64,000 bases of DNA from Selaginella moellendorffii (GCF_000143415.4 NW_003314374.1:335754-399753); one strand, 5' to 3'; positions 32,895 through 43,329 are shown, numbered from the stretch's first letter. A program made the numbers and translations. The notes: generated from the letters alone by a model not told the origin.

Positions 32895-33365
32895 CTAGAT
32901 TGATAAATCATAAAGTCGCGAACATAGATTGTATTTTCTACTTGAATAAATAGTAGCAGCCTCCATAGCCTGCGAAGCAAAGTACCGTGTAAATCCAATG
33001 ATCAAATCAATAGTAGTAGCAGGAGACTTAGACTTACTGGGATCAGTCGAAGAGATCAAGGCAGTGTTATCAAAGTAACAGTTGTAGTCATAGCGAGCTT
33101 TCATCTGGAAGTAATAGTTGTAGACCCAGGAGGCATGCGCGTGGATGTTATCGGGATAGACGCAATTGCCAGTGTACTGGATTGCGGAGCAGTCAACCTG
33201 TGAGCACGCATAATCGAGGCCCTTTTGGAGCGAATCCGGAGGAACTGCTGGGTTTGCAACGCACCAGACCTTTCCATTCACAACGCGGCCGCTTGGCTGT
33301 GGGGCTGCAGCGCGAGCAAGCAGCACAGACACTGCGAAACTCAGAAAAAACGCGACAACTTTCAT
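32895..33365 (-). CDS. X8 domain (CBM43) secreted protein
   Basis: 156 residues. A signal peptide (VVAFFLSFAVSVLLARAAA) is followed by one X8 domain at about residues 33-110: VWCVANPAVPPDSLQKGLDYAC, VDCSAIQYTGNC, then YPDNIHAHASWVYNYYFQMK and a last Cys in YDYNCYFDNTALIS. The six conserved cysteines of X8 are present. X8 domains bind callose (beta-1,3-glucan); single-X8 proteins often sit at plasmodesmata or cell walls. After the domain the tail has no obvious GPI signal, so it may be simply secreted, or the last part may be read differently through an unseen intron. Confidence 0.85.
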   Translation of the reverse strand: MKVVAFFLSFAVSVLLARAAAPQPSGRVVNGKVWCVANPAVPPDSLQKGLDYACSQVDCSAIQYTGNCVYPDNIHAHASWVYNYYFQMKARYDYNCYFDNTALISSTDPSKSKSPATTIDLIIGFTRYFASQAMEAATIYSSRKYNLCSRLYDLSI

Positions 33366-33717
33366 CGTTGACGGGATGATCGAAACTCAAGAAAGCTTGG
33401 CTTAAAAAACTGTATATATTTAGAGGCTTTTGTTGTGTGTGCCACTCGTATTTTCTGTAAACCCCAGAAAAAAGTGAGTGGCTCATAGTATATGTATTGT
33501 GCTGTATTTTAAATCCCACATTCACTATTTTTATTATCATAAACTTTGCGATGAATACGATTTGATGCATCGAGGTCTGTAGCTTGCAAGTTTCGTCCAA
33601 GCCACTGGAAAAGAAAAGCTAGACGAACAGCATGAGATCACAATGAATATCATCCAAGATTATCCTTGCAAGCTCTATATGATGTTGTGATCCAAACCAA
33701 GAACATGCATGCTAAGT

Positions 33718-34785
33718 TTACATAAACTGGATGAAAGCAGGAGCTTGTACACCAGCCAAGCTAAAAACCACGCTCAGCCTTCCCGTTTCTACGTTCCTGG
33801 AAAGAACGTTTACCTTGTTCGAGTTTTGAAGCCCAACCACGACCATCTCCCCGGACGAATCAAGGGCAAAATGGCGAGGAAACGAACCACCGACTCGATC
33901 CAGCCCCAGCCAGGTAAGGCCACCATCACCCTCAGCGTCTACTCCAAACACCGCGATGGTATCCTCGTCGTTACCACGGTTGGACGCATACAAATACCTC
34001 CCGTCTGGCGAAAGAGCCACTTCCGCCGCTAGGCACGCGCTCTTGTTCGCTACGCTATCATCCAGAGTGGACCAGCTCTGGATCAAACGCAGTGCTCCAT
34101 TCCCCGGATCATAAGAGAGCTGGCTCACGGTGTTTGCGAGCTCGTTGAGCACGTATGCGAATCGCTCGTCGCGGGAGAAGATCATATGCCGAGGACCCGA
34201 GCCAGGCTCGAGTGAAACCTCCGGAGTCGCGGCCTCGTCGAGCTCCCCAGTCGAGACGTTGAGAACTCGGACGTGGATCTCATCGGTGCCGAGATCACAA
34301 ACGAAGACAAACTTTCCCGAGGAGTCCGTGATGATCTGGTGGGGATGAGGACAGTCTTGCCGGGGATTGTTCCTCGGCTCCGTGAGGCCTGGAACCTTGA
34401 TCAGCGAAACCGGCTGCTGGTGATGACCCAAGAGCACACCATCGGAGCCATGGTTGACCTGGAGAACGCCATAGCTGCCACCCCTGTAGTTCGCAAACAA
34501 GATCCACTTACCGCTGGGGTGGACGATGATCGCAGCCGGGACCGAGCCACAAGGGATGGGGTGGCCGAGACGAGAGAGGTGTGGAGAGAAGGAGAATGCC
34601 TCGACAGCGCCACTCTCCACTTCGTTGACAGCGTAGATAACGTTGCCCAAGTGGGGATGCCTGGCCAGAAAAGTGGGATTGGTACCTGATGGAAACGAGG
34701 CGATAGAGTGGAGCTGATGTTTCTCCAGCGCTAAGAGGTGGATTTCGTCGCTATAGCCGCCGACCAACAAGAGCTGCTTCGCCAT
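33718..34785 (-). CDS. 6-phosphogluconolactonase-like seven-bladed propeller protein
   Basis: 355 residues from the Met at 34785 (MAKQLLLVGGY); a further upstream Met at 34830 would add 15 residues without family support. Lactonase family PF10282, whose bacterial and fungal members hydrolyse 6-phosphogluconolactone or act as cycloisomerases. Visible motifs are GTNPTFLARHPHLGNVIYAVNE, VHPSGKWILFANYRGGSYGVL, DCPHPHQIITDSSGKFVFVCDLGTDEI, GSGPRHMIFSRDERFAYVLNE, SPDGRYLYASNRGNDEDTIAVF and FPRHFALDSSGEMVVVGLQNSN. These are repeating blades with the conserved HPH and GPRH turns. No targeting sequence, so probably cytosolic. Single exon. The plant role is inferred only from the fold. Confidence 0.9.
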   Translation of the reverse strand: MAKQLLLVGGYSDEIHLLALEKHQLHSIASFPSGTNPTFLARHPHLGNVIYAVNEVESGAVEAFSFSPHLSRLGHPIPCGSVPAAIIVHPSGKWILFANYRGGSYGVLQVNHGSDGVLLGHHQQPVSLIKVPGLTEPRNNPRQDCPHPHQIITDSSGKFVFVCDLGTDEIHVRVLNVSTGELDEAATPEVSLEPGSGPRHMIFSRDERFAYVLNELANTVSQLSYDPGNGALRLIQSWSTLDDSVANKSACLAAEVALSPDGRYLYASNRGNDEDTIAVFGVDAEGDGGLTWLGLDRVGGSFPRHFALDSSGEMVVVGLQNSNKVNVLSRNVETGRLSVVFSLAGVQAPAFIQFM

Positions 34786-34850
34786 CTTCTGTGAAAAAGA
34801 AAGGTAGAGAGTGGCAAATGCTCTCCCCAATCATAAGCCTACTAGCCCAT

Positions 34851-34922
34851 TGCTCCCAGTGAGGATTGAACTCACGACCTCTCGCTTACGAAGCGAGCGC
34901 ACTACCAGTATGCTATGGAAGC
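34851..34922 (-). tRNA. tRNA-Thr (anticodon CGU), copy 1
   Basis: Cloverleaf drawn by hand on the minus strand: acceptor GCTTCCA/TGGGAGC, D stem GCAT/GTGC, anticodon stem CTCGC/GCGAG with loop TTCGTAA (anticodon CGT), variable AGGTC, T stem GTGAG/CTCAC with loop TTCAATC, discriminator A. All stems pair, with one G-T in the acceptor and one in the D stem. No intron. Confidence 0.93.
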
Positions 34923-35049
34923 CTTACCGATGAAACACCTCAAAACAAGCATATTCTAAACTTAGATATTTCCAATTTGCTAACGACAATGGTCTTACAT
35001 TGTTAACTTAGTGTATGTTGTATTTAAGAAAGAAAGTTTATAAATTATA

Positions 35050-35570
35050 CAAAATTAACTTAAATTAGTTAAAGGTAATCTTAATGATGGAATAGAGTTT
35101 AAAAGAAAAAGGAACTCCATGCTTTGCACACATGGCGCGAATGGGCATTTGGAAAAGGCACTGGATATCTGGCTCATCGCCACGAAATCTCTTTGACAAG
35201 AATGACATTGAAAATGCAAACTTCTTCGATTTACAATAGGACTATGAAGACTAAGCACCTCTCTGCCGGCCGCCTTCAAGAAGCATGAGCCTCTTCCAGG
35301 AGCCCGACGAGACTTGGTCTCATGGACCAGGCGGAAGAATTCCATAGGATCAGCCTGGAGAGCGCGATGATCACATCGTCTTTGCGAGCGTGCTCACAGT
35401 TGGTGAAAGTCTCTGGAAAATCTCTCAGTAAGTCTTCTTGTCGATGCGTTGACAAGGCCGAGGAGCTCATCCACTCTCGCTGCTGGCTGCTTGCCAGAGA
35501 CCTGCCAAGAGACTCTCGGCGCTGGGATTCTTTCGAATTTCTAGACGCTCAGCAAAGTAAATACAAATAT
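35050..35570 (+). pseudogene. Degraded PPR-like fragment
   Basis: 35111-35190 translates as NSMLCTHGANGHLEKALDI, and another frame gives RNLFDKNDIENANFFD, both like PPR repeats of the neighbouring genes. Stops and frame changes break it. The following stretch (LMDQAEEFHRIS, SLRACSQ) is also vaguely PPR-like. No intact frame. Identification rests on short motifs only. Confidence 0.4.
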
Positions 35571-36680
35571 ATGATTGCTGTTATTGCACCAAACATGCAA
35601 TTGGAAAGAGAACTAGATGGACAAAGCCAAAGAAGAAGAAGATCAATAAGTCTTGATGTTCTGTAGTGCCAAAAACATAAAATGAAACACTTAGATATTA
35701 GGAATGCGATAGATAGCAGAAGAGATCCTGGGCCAAGATGCTGAGAACACAACTTGAAAGAAGCATGAAGGCACTGGACACGATGGAACAAAAAACAAAC
35801 AAGGGCGAGATAAATTTTTGAGAAGATAGGAAACATAAAATGCTAAAAGTTACCTGTGGAGAATGGAAGAGCTTCCTGCCCAGTGTCCTTCATAAGATAC
35901 GTGATCTGCATGTGGACTTTTGAAAAGAATGTTGACGAAATGTTTTTGACGAATGCCGACGAAAAGCTGGCAAAGTTTTGGATTCTCCGGCAGCTCCTTT
36001 CCGGGAATAAATCTGCTGGTCTATCCCCGACGACTGTAAGAAAGCGCTTCCAAGAGCTTGAATTGTGTCCTGAAACTCGTCCACTATAAGAAGCCGTCAT
36101 TTAATGGTGGAAGGATTAAAAAAATCCTTCCACCAAACGAAAATGAGTTAGTTTGAAGAAACTGATGGTAACTTTGTAAAACCTACAAACCTGATAGATG
36201 ATGCCCGTAGATGAAGGATGCTCAGTCTCAGGTTTCTGAGTTTGTGGAGATCGTGCATAGTGAATTGTGTAGGCATGTAGCTTCTGCCGGGGTTGGATAC
36301 AGGCAAGGATTGTCTAGCAGATCCTGTTGGAGCTCTGACCGCCTGGCAAATATGCCTGGGTTTAATAAGCTTGAATTATTGTCCTGGGAAATTTCCGTTT
36401 CCTCACTTCCACAGCTGGGCAACTGAAATGTTATTCATAAAACCATCCCAACCTTATCAATAGTACACCAGCTGGAGGCATAGTACCACTAGGATAGCTA
36501 CATGCACGCTAAATTCATCTTCTTCAGAGGTCCAAGCCATTGTTCTTTTTCTTCTTCTTTCCTCTTTCCTTGGCTCGTGAACTCCCTCGAGTTCCTACGC
36601 ATCTCTGCAACAACGGCACTGGTTTGATCAATGCATCCTCTCTCTTTCGGTTTTGATTTTGAAACGTTGCCTTTGGTGAT
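35571..36680. other. Intergenic, nothing recognised
   Basis: Short open frames exist on both strands, but none shows a domain, and base composition is ordinary. The last 150 bp hold a pyrimidine-rich run (ttctttttcttcttctttcctctttcc, near 36542) and probably the 5' end of the next gene. Confidence 0.4.
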
Positions 36681-36690
36681 TTACCAACAG

Positions 36691-37130
36691 AGGAATCTCA
36701 TACGAAGCTCAAGGGCGAGAACAATTACTTTGCACTGGTAATCTACTACACCGAAGGTTCCTTGACGCTCGAAGTCAAAAACTCGTGGCTCAACTATGGG
36801 AAATGGGTTCGTTCCACGAACGATTTCACGGAGATTAGATCTCCCAATGGTCTCACCATGAAGGCGTGGGGCGAATACCACATCACTGCCTCTGGCAGGA
36901 ACTGGTCTCCCACTGGTACCGAGGGCTCTTTTGATATTTACACAAGCGATGGCCAGAAGGTAGTGTATGTCTACTGGGACGTTTCTTATGGTGGAACGGC
37001 GGAATGGAAGAAAACCGCTCATGATAGCCGGTTCAAGGTGACGGCCAGAAGGATTGGAGAATCTCGTCTGGATGTGACTATGGTCATCAAATATATTGGC
37101 ACTGAGGCCACTGAAGAAGCTATTGCTTAA
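36691..37130 (+). CDS. Aegerolysin-like protein (last exon; 5' end unresolved)
   Basis: About 146 residues are readable, beginning after a good acceptor (accaacag, ending 36690) or inside an open frame that starts after a stop at about 36658; no ATG was found, so an upstream short exon is likely. Features of the aegerolysin family (PF06355, small beta-sandwich lipid-binding proteins) are ALVIYYTEG in strand 1, NSWLNYGKWV, YHITASGRNWSPTGTEGSFD with the Gly-rich turn, and VVYVYWDVSYGG in the FYWD-type block. The length matches the family (about 135-145). Fungal members bind membrane lipids and some act with a partner pore-former; no such partner is visible here. The family is mainly fungal and bacterial, so the gene could be of foreign origin, but it is embedded in ordinary plant DNA. 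Confidence 0.65.
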
Positions 37131-37743
37131 AAGTTTGTGTTTGAGAGTGAGCTTCTACGCTTGTCGTGTGAACTGTTTTTATAATGCTAAATAATCAGCA
37201 ACTAGTTTAAACTATTGAAGGTGCAACTCTCGTGACGAAACTGCCTGGCAAGAACATACAATAGAAACAAATAAAAGAAGAAGAAGATCTATAAGTTTGG
37301 TGTTCTTTTTTATTCTGCCAGAGGTCAGCTCTCGTCTTCTGTTATCTATCACATTCTTCGTTTGAGAAAAATGTAAAATTTCCTGGGCACCCTGCCAAGA
37401 TCAATCAAAGCACAGATAAATCGAGAACACCGCAAAAAATCAAGAATCACAATTGCAAGTGAGTTGTTCAGACTTGTTCGTGTGATTGATGACTGCTCCT
37501 GGCCACAAACGTAAGATGCTGCTAACTTTTCTGAAATAAGATAGACCAACAAAAGTAGGTATTTTGCCCTTGTTCCAGTTCCTATTCATGTTCCTTCATA
37601 TTGCTATAACATTATTGATTTAATGATCGTAGCATACAGTCCTCTTTGCAAATAAAGTTCTGGCCAAATTTTTGAGTGATTTTCTGGCTTATAAATTTTC
37701 GATAATTGAGGAGGTTGCAGCGTCCAGCCACCAGAGATGATAC

Positions 37744-38055
37744 GTGGATTCTCTCACAACGACTTCGAAGAAAACCAGCACTGGTGATACAAGAAAATCT
37801 GCCCAAAATCAGCTTCACGTATTATACCGCAATCATATGACGAAACAAAGATGTCGCATAGAACAAGAAAGGTCGTGGTGGGAGGACGTTGAGATCCCCT
37901 GTGAGAGGATTCAAGAGAATGAAGCTCTTGCCATTGTGCCCAAAGATCAGTCCACGGGCAAGGTTCTGGCAGTGGCTTTACCTTATCTTTGTCCGAAGGG
38001 TTGCATTTATATGGACTTTGCTCACCAGATTGGTATTTGTGATGGAGAGACTTGA
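37744..38055 (+). CDS. Short unrecognised open frame
   Basis: 103 codons. The C-terminal half (RSWWEDVEIPCERIQENEALAI...YLCPKGCIYMDFAHQIG) has a protein-like composition, while the N-terminal part is Lys/Thr/Ser-rich and may be non-coding. No family recognised. It could be the remnant of a larger gene, as a clean splice structure is not evident and the next frame ends at once. Low confidence that it is expressed. Confidence 0.2.
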   Translation: MDSLTTTSKKTSTGDTRKSAQNQLHVLYRNHMTKQRCRIEQERSWWEDVEIPCERIQENEALAIVPKDQSTGKVLAVALPYLCPKGCIYMDFAHQIGICDGET

Positions 38056-38315
38056 ACCATGAGATCTTTCCACTGCTTGCAAATAGATTTTACGTGGGTG
38101 TGTAGAAACGCTGAGAGGCTTTGTCGAGGAAATTACTTTGCCTTGGATTCATGTGAAAGAAGGCTTCCATTTGCTGCTACAAGGACACGCTTGTGGTTAC
38201 ATTGGGAGTGCTGGATTACAAGATAAAATCTTAGAGCACCCGTGGAAACCGAAATGCTTCCTCCTAATTGTCAATGAATATAGCTTTTAATTAAAACGAA
38301 TGGTTGCTACAATCC

Positions 38316-38387
38316 TGCTCCCAATGAGGATTGAACTCACGACCTCTCGCTTACGAAGCGAGCGCACTACCACTATGCTATGGAAGC
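38316..38387 (-). tRNA. tRNA-Thr (anticodon CGU), copy 2
   Basis: Same cloverleaf as the copy at 34851-34922. It differs by one base in the D loop and one in the T stem (CTCAT, making a G-T pair). Anticodon loop TTCGTAA, discriminator A. Same strand, about 3.46 kb away, with a few identical flanking bases on the 5' side. Confidence 0.93.
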
Positions 38388-38518
38388 CTTACATTTGAAC
38401 ACCTTTTAACACAAATTAGGGCTCTTTGCAGCTGAATCTCATTACTGGGCGAGTACACAAGAAGGAAATTCTTAGAAGAAACCGCGCTGTACATAATAGA
38501 GAACTTCCTGGGGGGTTT

Positions 38519-38878
38519 CTAGCCATCGTGCTCCTGCTTCTCCTTGGATGCCTTCTCCAGACGATCAGCGATCCAGTGCGCGCGCGCCTTGTCCTTCTTC
38601 ACGATCCGCTCCCACACCTCTGGCTTGGAGGCGTGTCGCCCGCTCTGGAGCTGGATTGTAAAACCCCCATTATTCTCGCTCCCGTCCAATTCCACCTCCT
38701 GCTTGCCGTGATCTTCCACTTTCGCGGCCTCCTTGCTGCCGTGGTCTTCCAGTTTCACGGCCTCCTTGCTGCCGTGATCTTCCAGCTTCGCGGCGTCCTT
38801 GCCGTGGTCTTGGGTCGCCGCCTCGGCCATGGCCACCAGCGCAATGCAAGAGAATAGGAGAAGAATCTTTGACACCAT
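38519..38878 (-). CDS. Small secreted protein with charged tandem repeats
   Basis: 119 residues. A signal peptide (KILLLFSCIALVAMAEA) is followed by four imperfect 10-11-residue repeats built on DHG(S)KEAxKLE (about residues 24-66), then NNGGFTIQLQSGRHASKPEVWE and a Lys/Glu-rich helix ending EKQEHDG. Composition is strongly charged and hydrophilic after cleavage, so the repeat part is probably disordered. No cysteines remain after the signal peptide. Family not recognised. The intron status is simple: one exon. The 3' end points toward the tRNA; the 5' end is divergent from the exonuclease gene 160 bp away. Confidence 0.65.
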   Translation of the reverse strand: MVSKILLLFSCIALVAMAEAATQDHGKDAAKLEDHGSKEAVKLEDHGSKEAAKVEDHGKQEVELDGSENNGGFTIQLQSGRHASKPEVWERIVKKDKARAHWIADRLEKASKEKQEHDG

Positions 38879-39041
38879 CCTGAAATGCCGACATTGGGAG
38901 AGATTTCAAGAGCCAGATAAGAGATCTAGAGATCTAGAGAGGAAATTTCGCCTCTTACCTCGAGCAAATCGATCTCGCTCGCCTCGCCTTCTCCTTTCGC
39001 TTTACCCTAAAATATATTCGAGAGTTTTTAGGGTTTTGGCG

Positions 39042-40989
39042 ATGGCGGGGGCGCTGGCGTGTGTCCAATCCTCGTGGCGTTGCTGCGTAGCTCGCAATAT
39101 GGTGCGCGGCCGATCGATCAGCTACAGGAGCTTCCATGATGCGATCCCAGCGATCAAGCAGCAGCCATTTGTCTACAGGCAAGAGGTCTGTCCGAGCGAT
39201 CGGTCGCGCGTTTCCCAGGATTAATGGCGGCATTTCTCTTGTTTCTTTCTTTCCAGGTCCATGCGCCAATGTGCTCGATCCGAGACTTGCCGTGTGATTT
39301 TCCCGCTACTTCTTCTTCCCAGCCCCAAGCTCAGAGCTCGTCTACATTGTCCAAAGGACGCATTCTTCTCGTAGATGGAAGCGCTGTTATTTTTCGCGCC
39401 TACTACAAAGTCATGGGTAAGAAAGCTTCGTTCTTTTGCTCTATACGTAATTCTTTTCTCCTTTGGCAGCCAAGGCTCACCATAACTTGATACCAGAGCT
39501 AGAATCTGAGGCCGACTGGGTTTTAACAGTTTTCACAGCCTTCACCACAGTAAGTGCCATGCCACCATTGAATCTAACGTGATTTTTCCTTTGTTTCCTA
39601 GATACTGGGACTGCTCGACTTAAGCCCGTCTCACTTCGCTGTAAGTTTCTCGTTACACAATTCTGTGAGCTTACTCGAGTGCTTTAGGTTGTTTTCGATC
39701 ATAAAGGTGGGTTTGCAGACGAGCAACGATGTAAGACGTGTGTGTGTGCATGTCTTTCGTGGTTTCTAAATTAGTTTTTGCCATCGGATGGAAAGTGCTA
39801 AAGTCATTTTCACAGGTCTGACTTTTCGGCATACGATGTTTCCCGAGTATAAGAAGAATCGTCCACCGACGCCAGACACGATTTATCAGGGCCTCGATCA
39901 TCTTAGACCTGCTCTTGTTGCCATGGGGATCAAAGTGATAGAAGTAAGTGAAATCAGTCTCTTTTTTTTTTCCTTGCAGTGGTGCAAGCCATATTTGTTT
40001 GTTGCAGGTTCCGGGCGTTGAAGCCGACGATGTGATCGCGACACTAGCAGTCTCAGCAGCGACTTCAGAGATGAAGGTAAAGATGAAGGTTCTTTCTAGT
40101 TGTTCTATTAAACGCTTGATAATCTTGTCTGCTCTCACAGGTACGAATCGTTTCACCCGACAAAGATTTCTTTCAAATATTATCTCCAGATATCCGACTT
40201 CTGAGGTTCGTTCCGAAAGGTGCCGGGTATGTTCTTCAGGTTCAGGTATATCTCCTGCTTGACCGTGTTTTCTCTGTAACAGGATGGTTTCGTTTGGCAT
40301 GGAAGAGTTCTCAGCAAGATTTGGAAGCTTGGAACCAGCACAGTTTGTGGATGTACTGTCTCTTATAGGCGACACATGTGACAATATACCAGGCAAGTAC
40401 TACCATACGATTGACTCAAGGCTACGCTCCATAACTTGTAACATTGCAGGTATTCCAGGCATTGGCGAGAAAACTGCAATAGAGCTTATCACAAAGTTTG
40501 GTCAGTGTCTTCACTACTAGCAGCGTGATTTTCTTGCATAGCTGATGGACTCTCTAATTTTTCTCAGGGTCCGTTGAAAATTTGTTACAGCAAAGAGACA
40601 AAGTGACTACGAAGAGGGCTCTCAAGGGGCTTCTGGCTGACAAAGGCGAGGCTTTACTTAGCAAACGCCTGGTATATAATCCAGTTAAGCATTTCTCTAT
40701 TGCTTACGTCCTGAGTTCCACAAGCAGGTCGCGCTGAGGGCGGATTTACCATCTTACATGCTACCATTTACAATGGATGATTTTATCTGGCGCAAAGTTC
40801 ACGTAAGTCGTGCTGCGTGTTTTCTCTTTTCCATCTCAGTGTTCATGGAATGCTTGCTTCCGTCAGGATGATGGCCAGCGGCTGTTTCAACTTCTTAAAG
40901 CAATGAGCTCGTTTGTGGACGGCGAAATTCACGTCGAGCTACAGGACCGAATCTTGGGCTTGTGGAAAAAACTGGAAACAAAGCCGTGA
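39042..40989 (+). CDS. 5'-3' exonuclease (DNA polymerase I N-terminal domain type), probably organellar
   Basis: Thirteen exons join in frame to 395 residues: 39042-39185, 39257-39416, 39470-39549, 39601-39639, 39688-39706, 39816-39943, 40008-40076, 40141-40226, 40283-40392, 40450-40500, 40568-40671, 40728-40802 and 40867-40989. The N-terminus (CVQSSWRCCVARNMVRGRS) is basic and Ser-rich, like a plastid or mitochondrial presequence. The FEN-like nuclease core has ILLVDGSAVIFRAYY (metal Asp), MFPEYKKNRPPTPD, VPGVEADDVIATLA (metal cluster), RIVSPDKDFFQIL, LIGDTCDNIPGIPGIGEKTA (helix-hairpin-helix) and a C-terminal arch region. No polymerase domain is present. It would trim 5' flaps or RNA primers in organelle DNA repair. 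One exon is only 19 nt, and the intron after 40392 is GC-AG. Confidence 0.9.
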
Positions 40990-41143
40990 GAGCGTCAGGA
41001 ACGGGTTTACTGAGCAGGAGGGAGCCAATTTTTTGAAGGGAGGCTCCTCGAGCTAGAAAAAGTAGCACACGACCAGGACAAGTGTTCATTGGGCATATTC
41101 GTTGGGGCTTTGAGCTGGCGGTGATGGCTATGGTACTTCTCAG

Positions 41144-41847
41144 ATGGCCAAGACAAGGGCTTCGAGGTTGATGTTGCGAGGTACAGGTTTTAGCTCCACA
41201 GCTCCACTGGGTTGTAGGCTCATAGAATGCGGGAATCCTGGAGCAATGGCTAGCTCCAGGAAATGGAAGAACAGGTCCAAGACTTCGAGGAAAAGAAGCG
41301 TTTTGGTCTTGGGGGCTGTTACACCGGCTGCTGGAGACGCTGGGTGGGATTACAGCGAGAGTTTGCGTCAAGGCTTGCAGAATGGCAGTAGTGGTGGAAG
41401 CTCGAGGATTTATGCAAAGTGGAAATGGTGGGAAAGGAAAAACGAGAGCGCTCTGGACAAGGACGAAGCATTACCGCTTCCGATGACTTATCCCAATTCA
41501 GAGCCACTTCCGAAGGAGGAGGTGGAGAAGGCGGCCAACTGCGATCCCGAGATAGAGGTACATCACCCCCCTGGGAAGAGAAAGAACTTACGCTCGAGTT
41601 TGTGGCTTGCAGAATTGTAAGAACGTTGTGTACCAGTGGACGGGCGAGTGTAGACGTTGCCAAGGCACCGGAGTGGTGAGCTTCTATCGGAAGAATGGAA
41701 AGGAGGTGATTGGCAACTGCATCTCTTGTCTAGGAATAGGTGCGCGCCTCCATTTCTTCTTTGCTGCTTAGCTTACGTGAAAACTTCCTTGCAGGATATG
41801 TACACAAGCATACCAGCAGAGACGTGGAGCAAGACGAAATATCTTGA
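41144..41847 (+). CDS. DnaJ-type zinc-finger-like protein
   Basis: Exons 41144-41557, 41613-41739 and 41795-41847 give 197 residues. The N-terminus is rich in Arg, Ser and Lys (possible transit peptide; a second Met at 41251 is possible). The middle contains [30 protein letters not shown] and [12 protein letters not shown]. The end holds [41 protein letters not shown], two CxxCxGxG-type pairs as in half of a DnaJ cysteine-rich domain, with no J domain. Small proteins of this kind in plants act as chloroplast assembly factors or thiol chaperones; the exact homologue is not identified. It stops soon after the zinc motif. Confidence 0.75.
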
Positions 41848-43329
41848 GGCCGAGTTCCACAAATCTTTTCGCGAAAATGGTCCGTTTCTCTCCCCCGCAT
41901 TTTTGTTTCCATTCATTCCTGCGAGCAATAAAGCAGCAGCGGTCCGTTAAAAAGAGAGTTGGATCCAAGGAAGACGCACAAACAGAAAAACTGTGGCGAG
42001 AAAACATACTTAGCTGTCAGCTTCCTTTGCCGTGCCAAGATGTGGCCAAAGCTTCGCCACCCATCATCTTTGCCATTCCATTCGAGCTTGGATTGGATTT
42101 GTCTTTAAGCTCTCGGCCGCGAGGATTCAGTTGGAGGAGCTTGAATGCTTGTCCATTGTTGTGGATATCCAGCTATGAAACCAACAAAACTCCACCCAAC
42201 TCGAATCAGAGAAAAAGGAAACAACCAACCAAACCTTTGCTCTTTTTGCTTGCGAGTTGCGACGCCCCGCTGCGCGACAAGGCTCAAATCTGTGAGCTTG
42301 ATCCTGCAGCAGCAAGAGGGGGTCAAATTGGATATGCATTCCCCGGCTTTGCTGTTTTTGGTACCTCTCGCGTTTCTGACTTTTGCGGTATGTGCCCATG
42401 ATTGGCTGCGGCTGTATACACGCACAAAACTCCCGTAAAACTTGCTGGCTTTCGAGCATGTCTGGCATACTTGTTTTGTCATCTTTCCTTTTGCGTGTTG
42501 AACTTTCTGCAGAGCAACGCTGCAAAATCGGCGGATGTCTGTTAGACAAAATAGCAAAAGAAGAAACTAATGTGTGTGACTTGAACCTTTAGTGAATGAT
42601 CTTCTTTTTGCAGTTCGCAAAGTTCGCAAAGTTCGCAAAGTTCGCAAAGTTCTGTGCGAGCTGACCTCACTGGACTAAAAAAACACCATCTTTTGCTTGG
42701 TGTCCACGAAACCAACTTCCATAATCCACAAAATCCGCCTGCAAATGATGAGAGTTAGCAGGAGAAAAAGAAAGGAAATCTTTGCAAAGTCAAATACCAC
42801 ATCCGTTCGTAGAAGTCGGAGGAAAGGACGATGGTTTCGTACTGAACTGAAGCTCCTTTTTCTTCTTCTTTCTGCTCGGCTTGTAGTTTCTAGCTCGCTC
42901 GCTCGCTCGCTCGGAGTCTCGCGGAGAGTCGTAGGACGTTATGCTAAAGGGACAAAAACCAGCGCAGCTGCCATAATATCCTCCCATAAATGCAAGCCAA
43001 ATTGCAGTTTTCGTTGATCTTTCGGAGTAACCCCATTATTTCTCTTCTTGTGCTCACCACCAGGCAGCAAATGCTCCGGCTGTCATAGCCCCGTAACTCT
43101 TTCCCTGGAACCACCTGTTCTTCCTCGTCTCTCCATTTTTTCCTCTCCTGATGTTGCTGTATTACGTCGGGCAAGTCTTCTCACTTCTCACAATTCTTCT
43201 TCTCGCAATTCTTTCCTTGGTTGGTTCCCAGCAGGAGAACGGAAGAAGGCTTCAGCAGCTCCAACAAGATTTTCGGCCGTGATATGGTAGCTTCCACCTG
43301 GAGTGGAATTCTTGCCGCGGCCAGATAGT
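41848..43329. other. Long region before the bHLH gene, no gene supported
   Basis: Open frames up to 185 codons exist on both strands (for example 41844-42401), but their residues show no domain. The region may hold the bHLH promoter and a long 5' leader. It includes the 9-bp tandem repeat at 42614-42649 and a GCTC-repeat near 42895-42912. Confidence 0.4.
42614..42649. repeat. Four perfect 9-bp tandem repeats (TTCGCAAAG)
   Basis: Four head-to-tail copies of ttcgcaaag, followed by a diverged fifth start (ttctgtgcg), about 680 bp before the bHLH start codon. Could be a microsatellite or a cluster of identical binding sites. Confidence 0.85.

Noticed and set aside
41844..42401. 185-codon open frame downstream of the DnaJ-like gene
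   Set aside because: It overlaps the real last exon in another frame, has no domain, and mixes residue types in a way typical of non-coding DNA.
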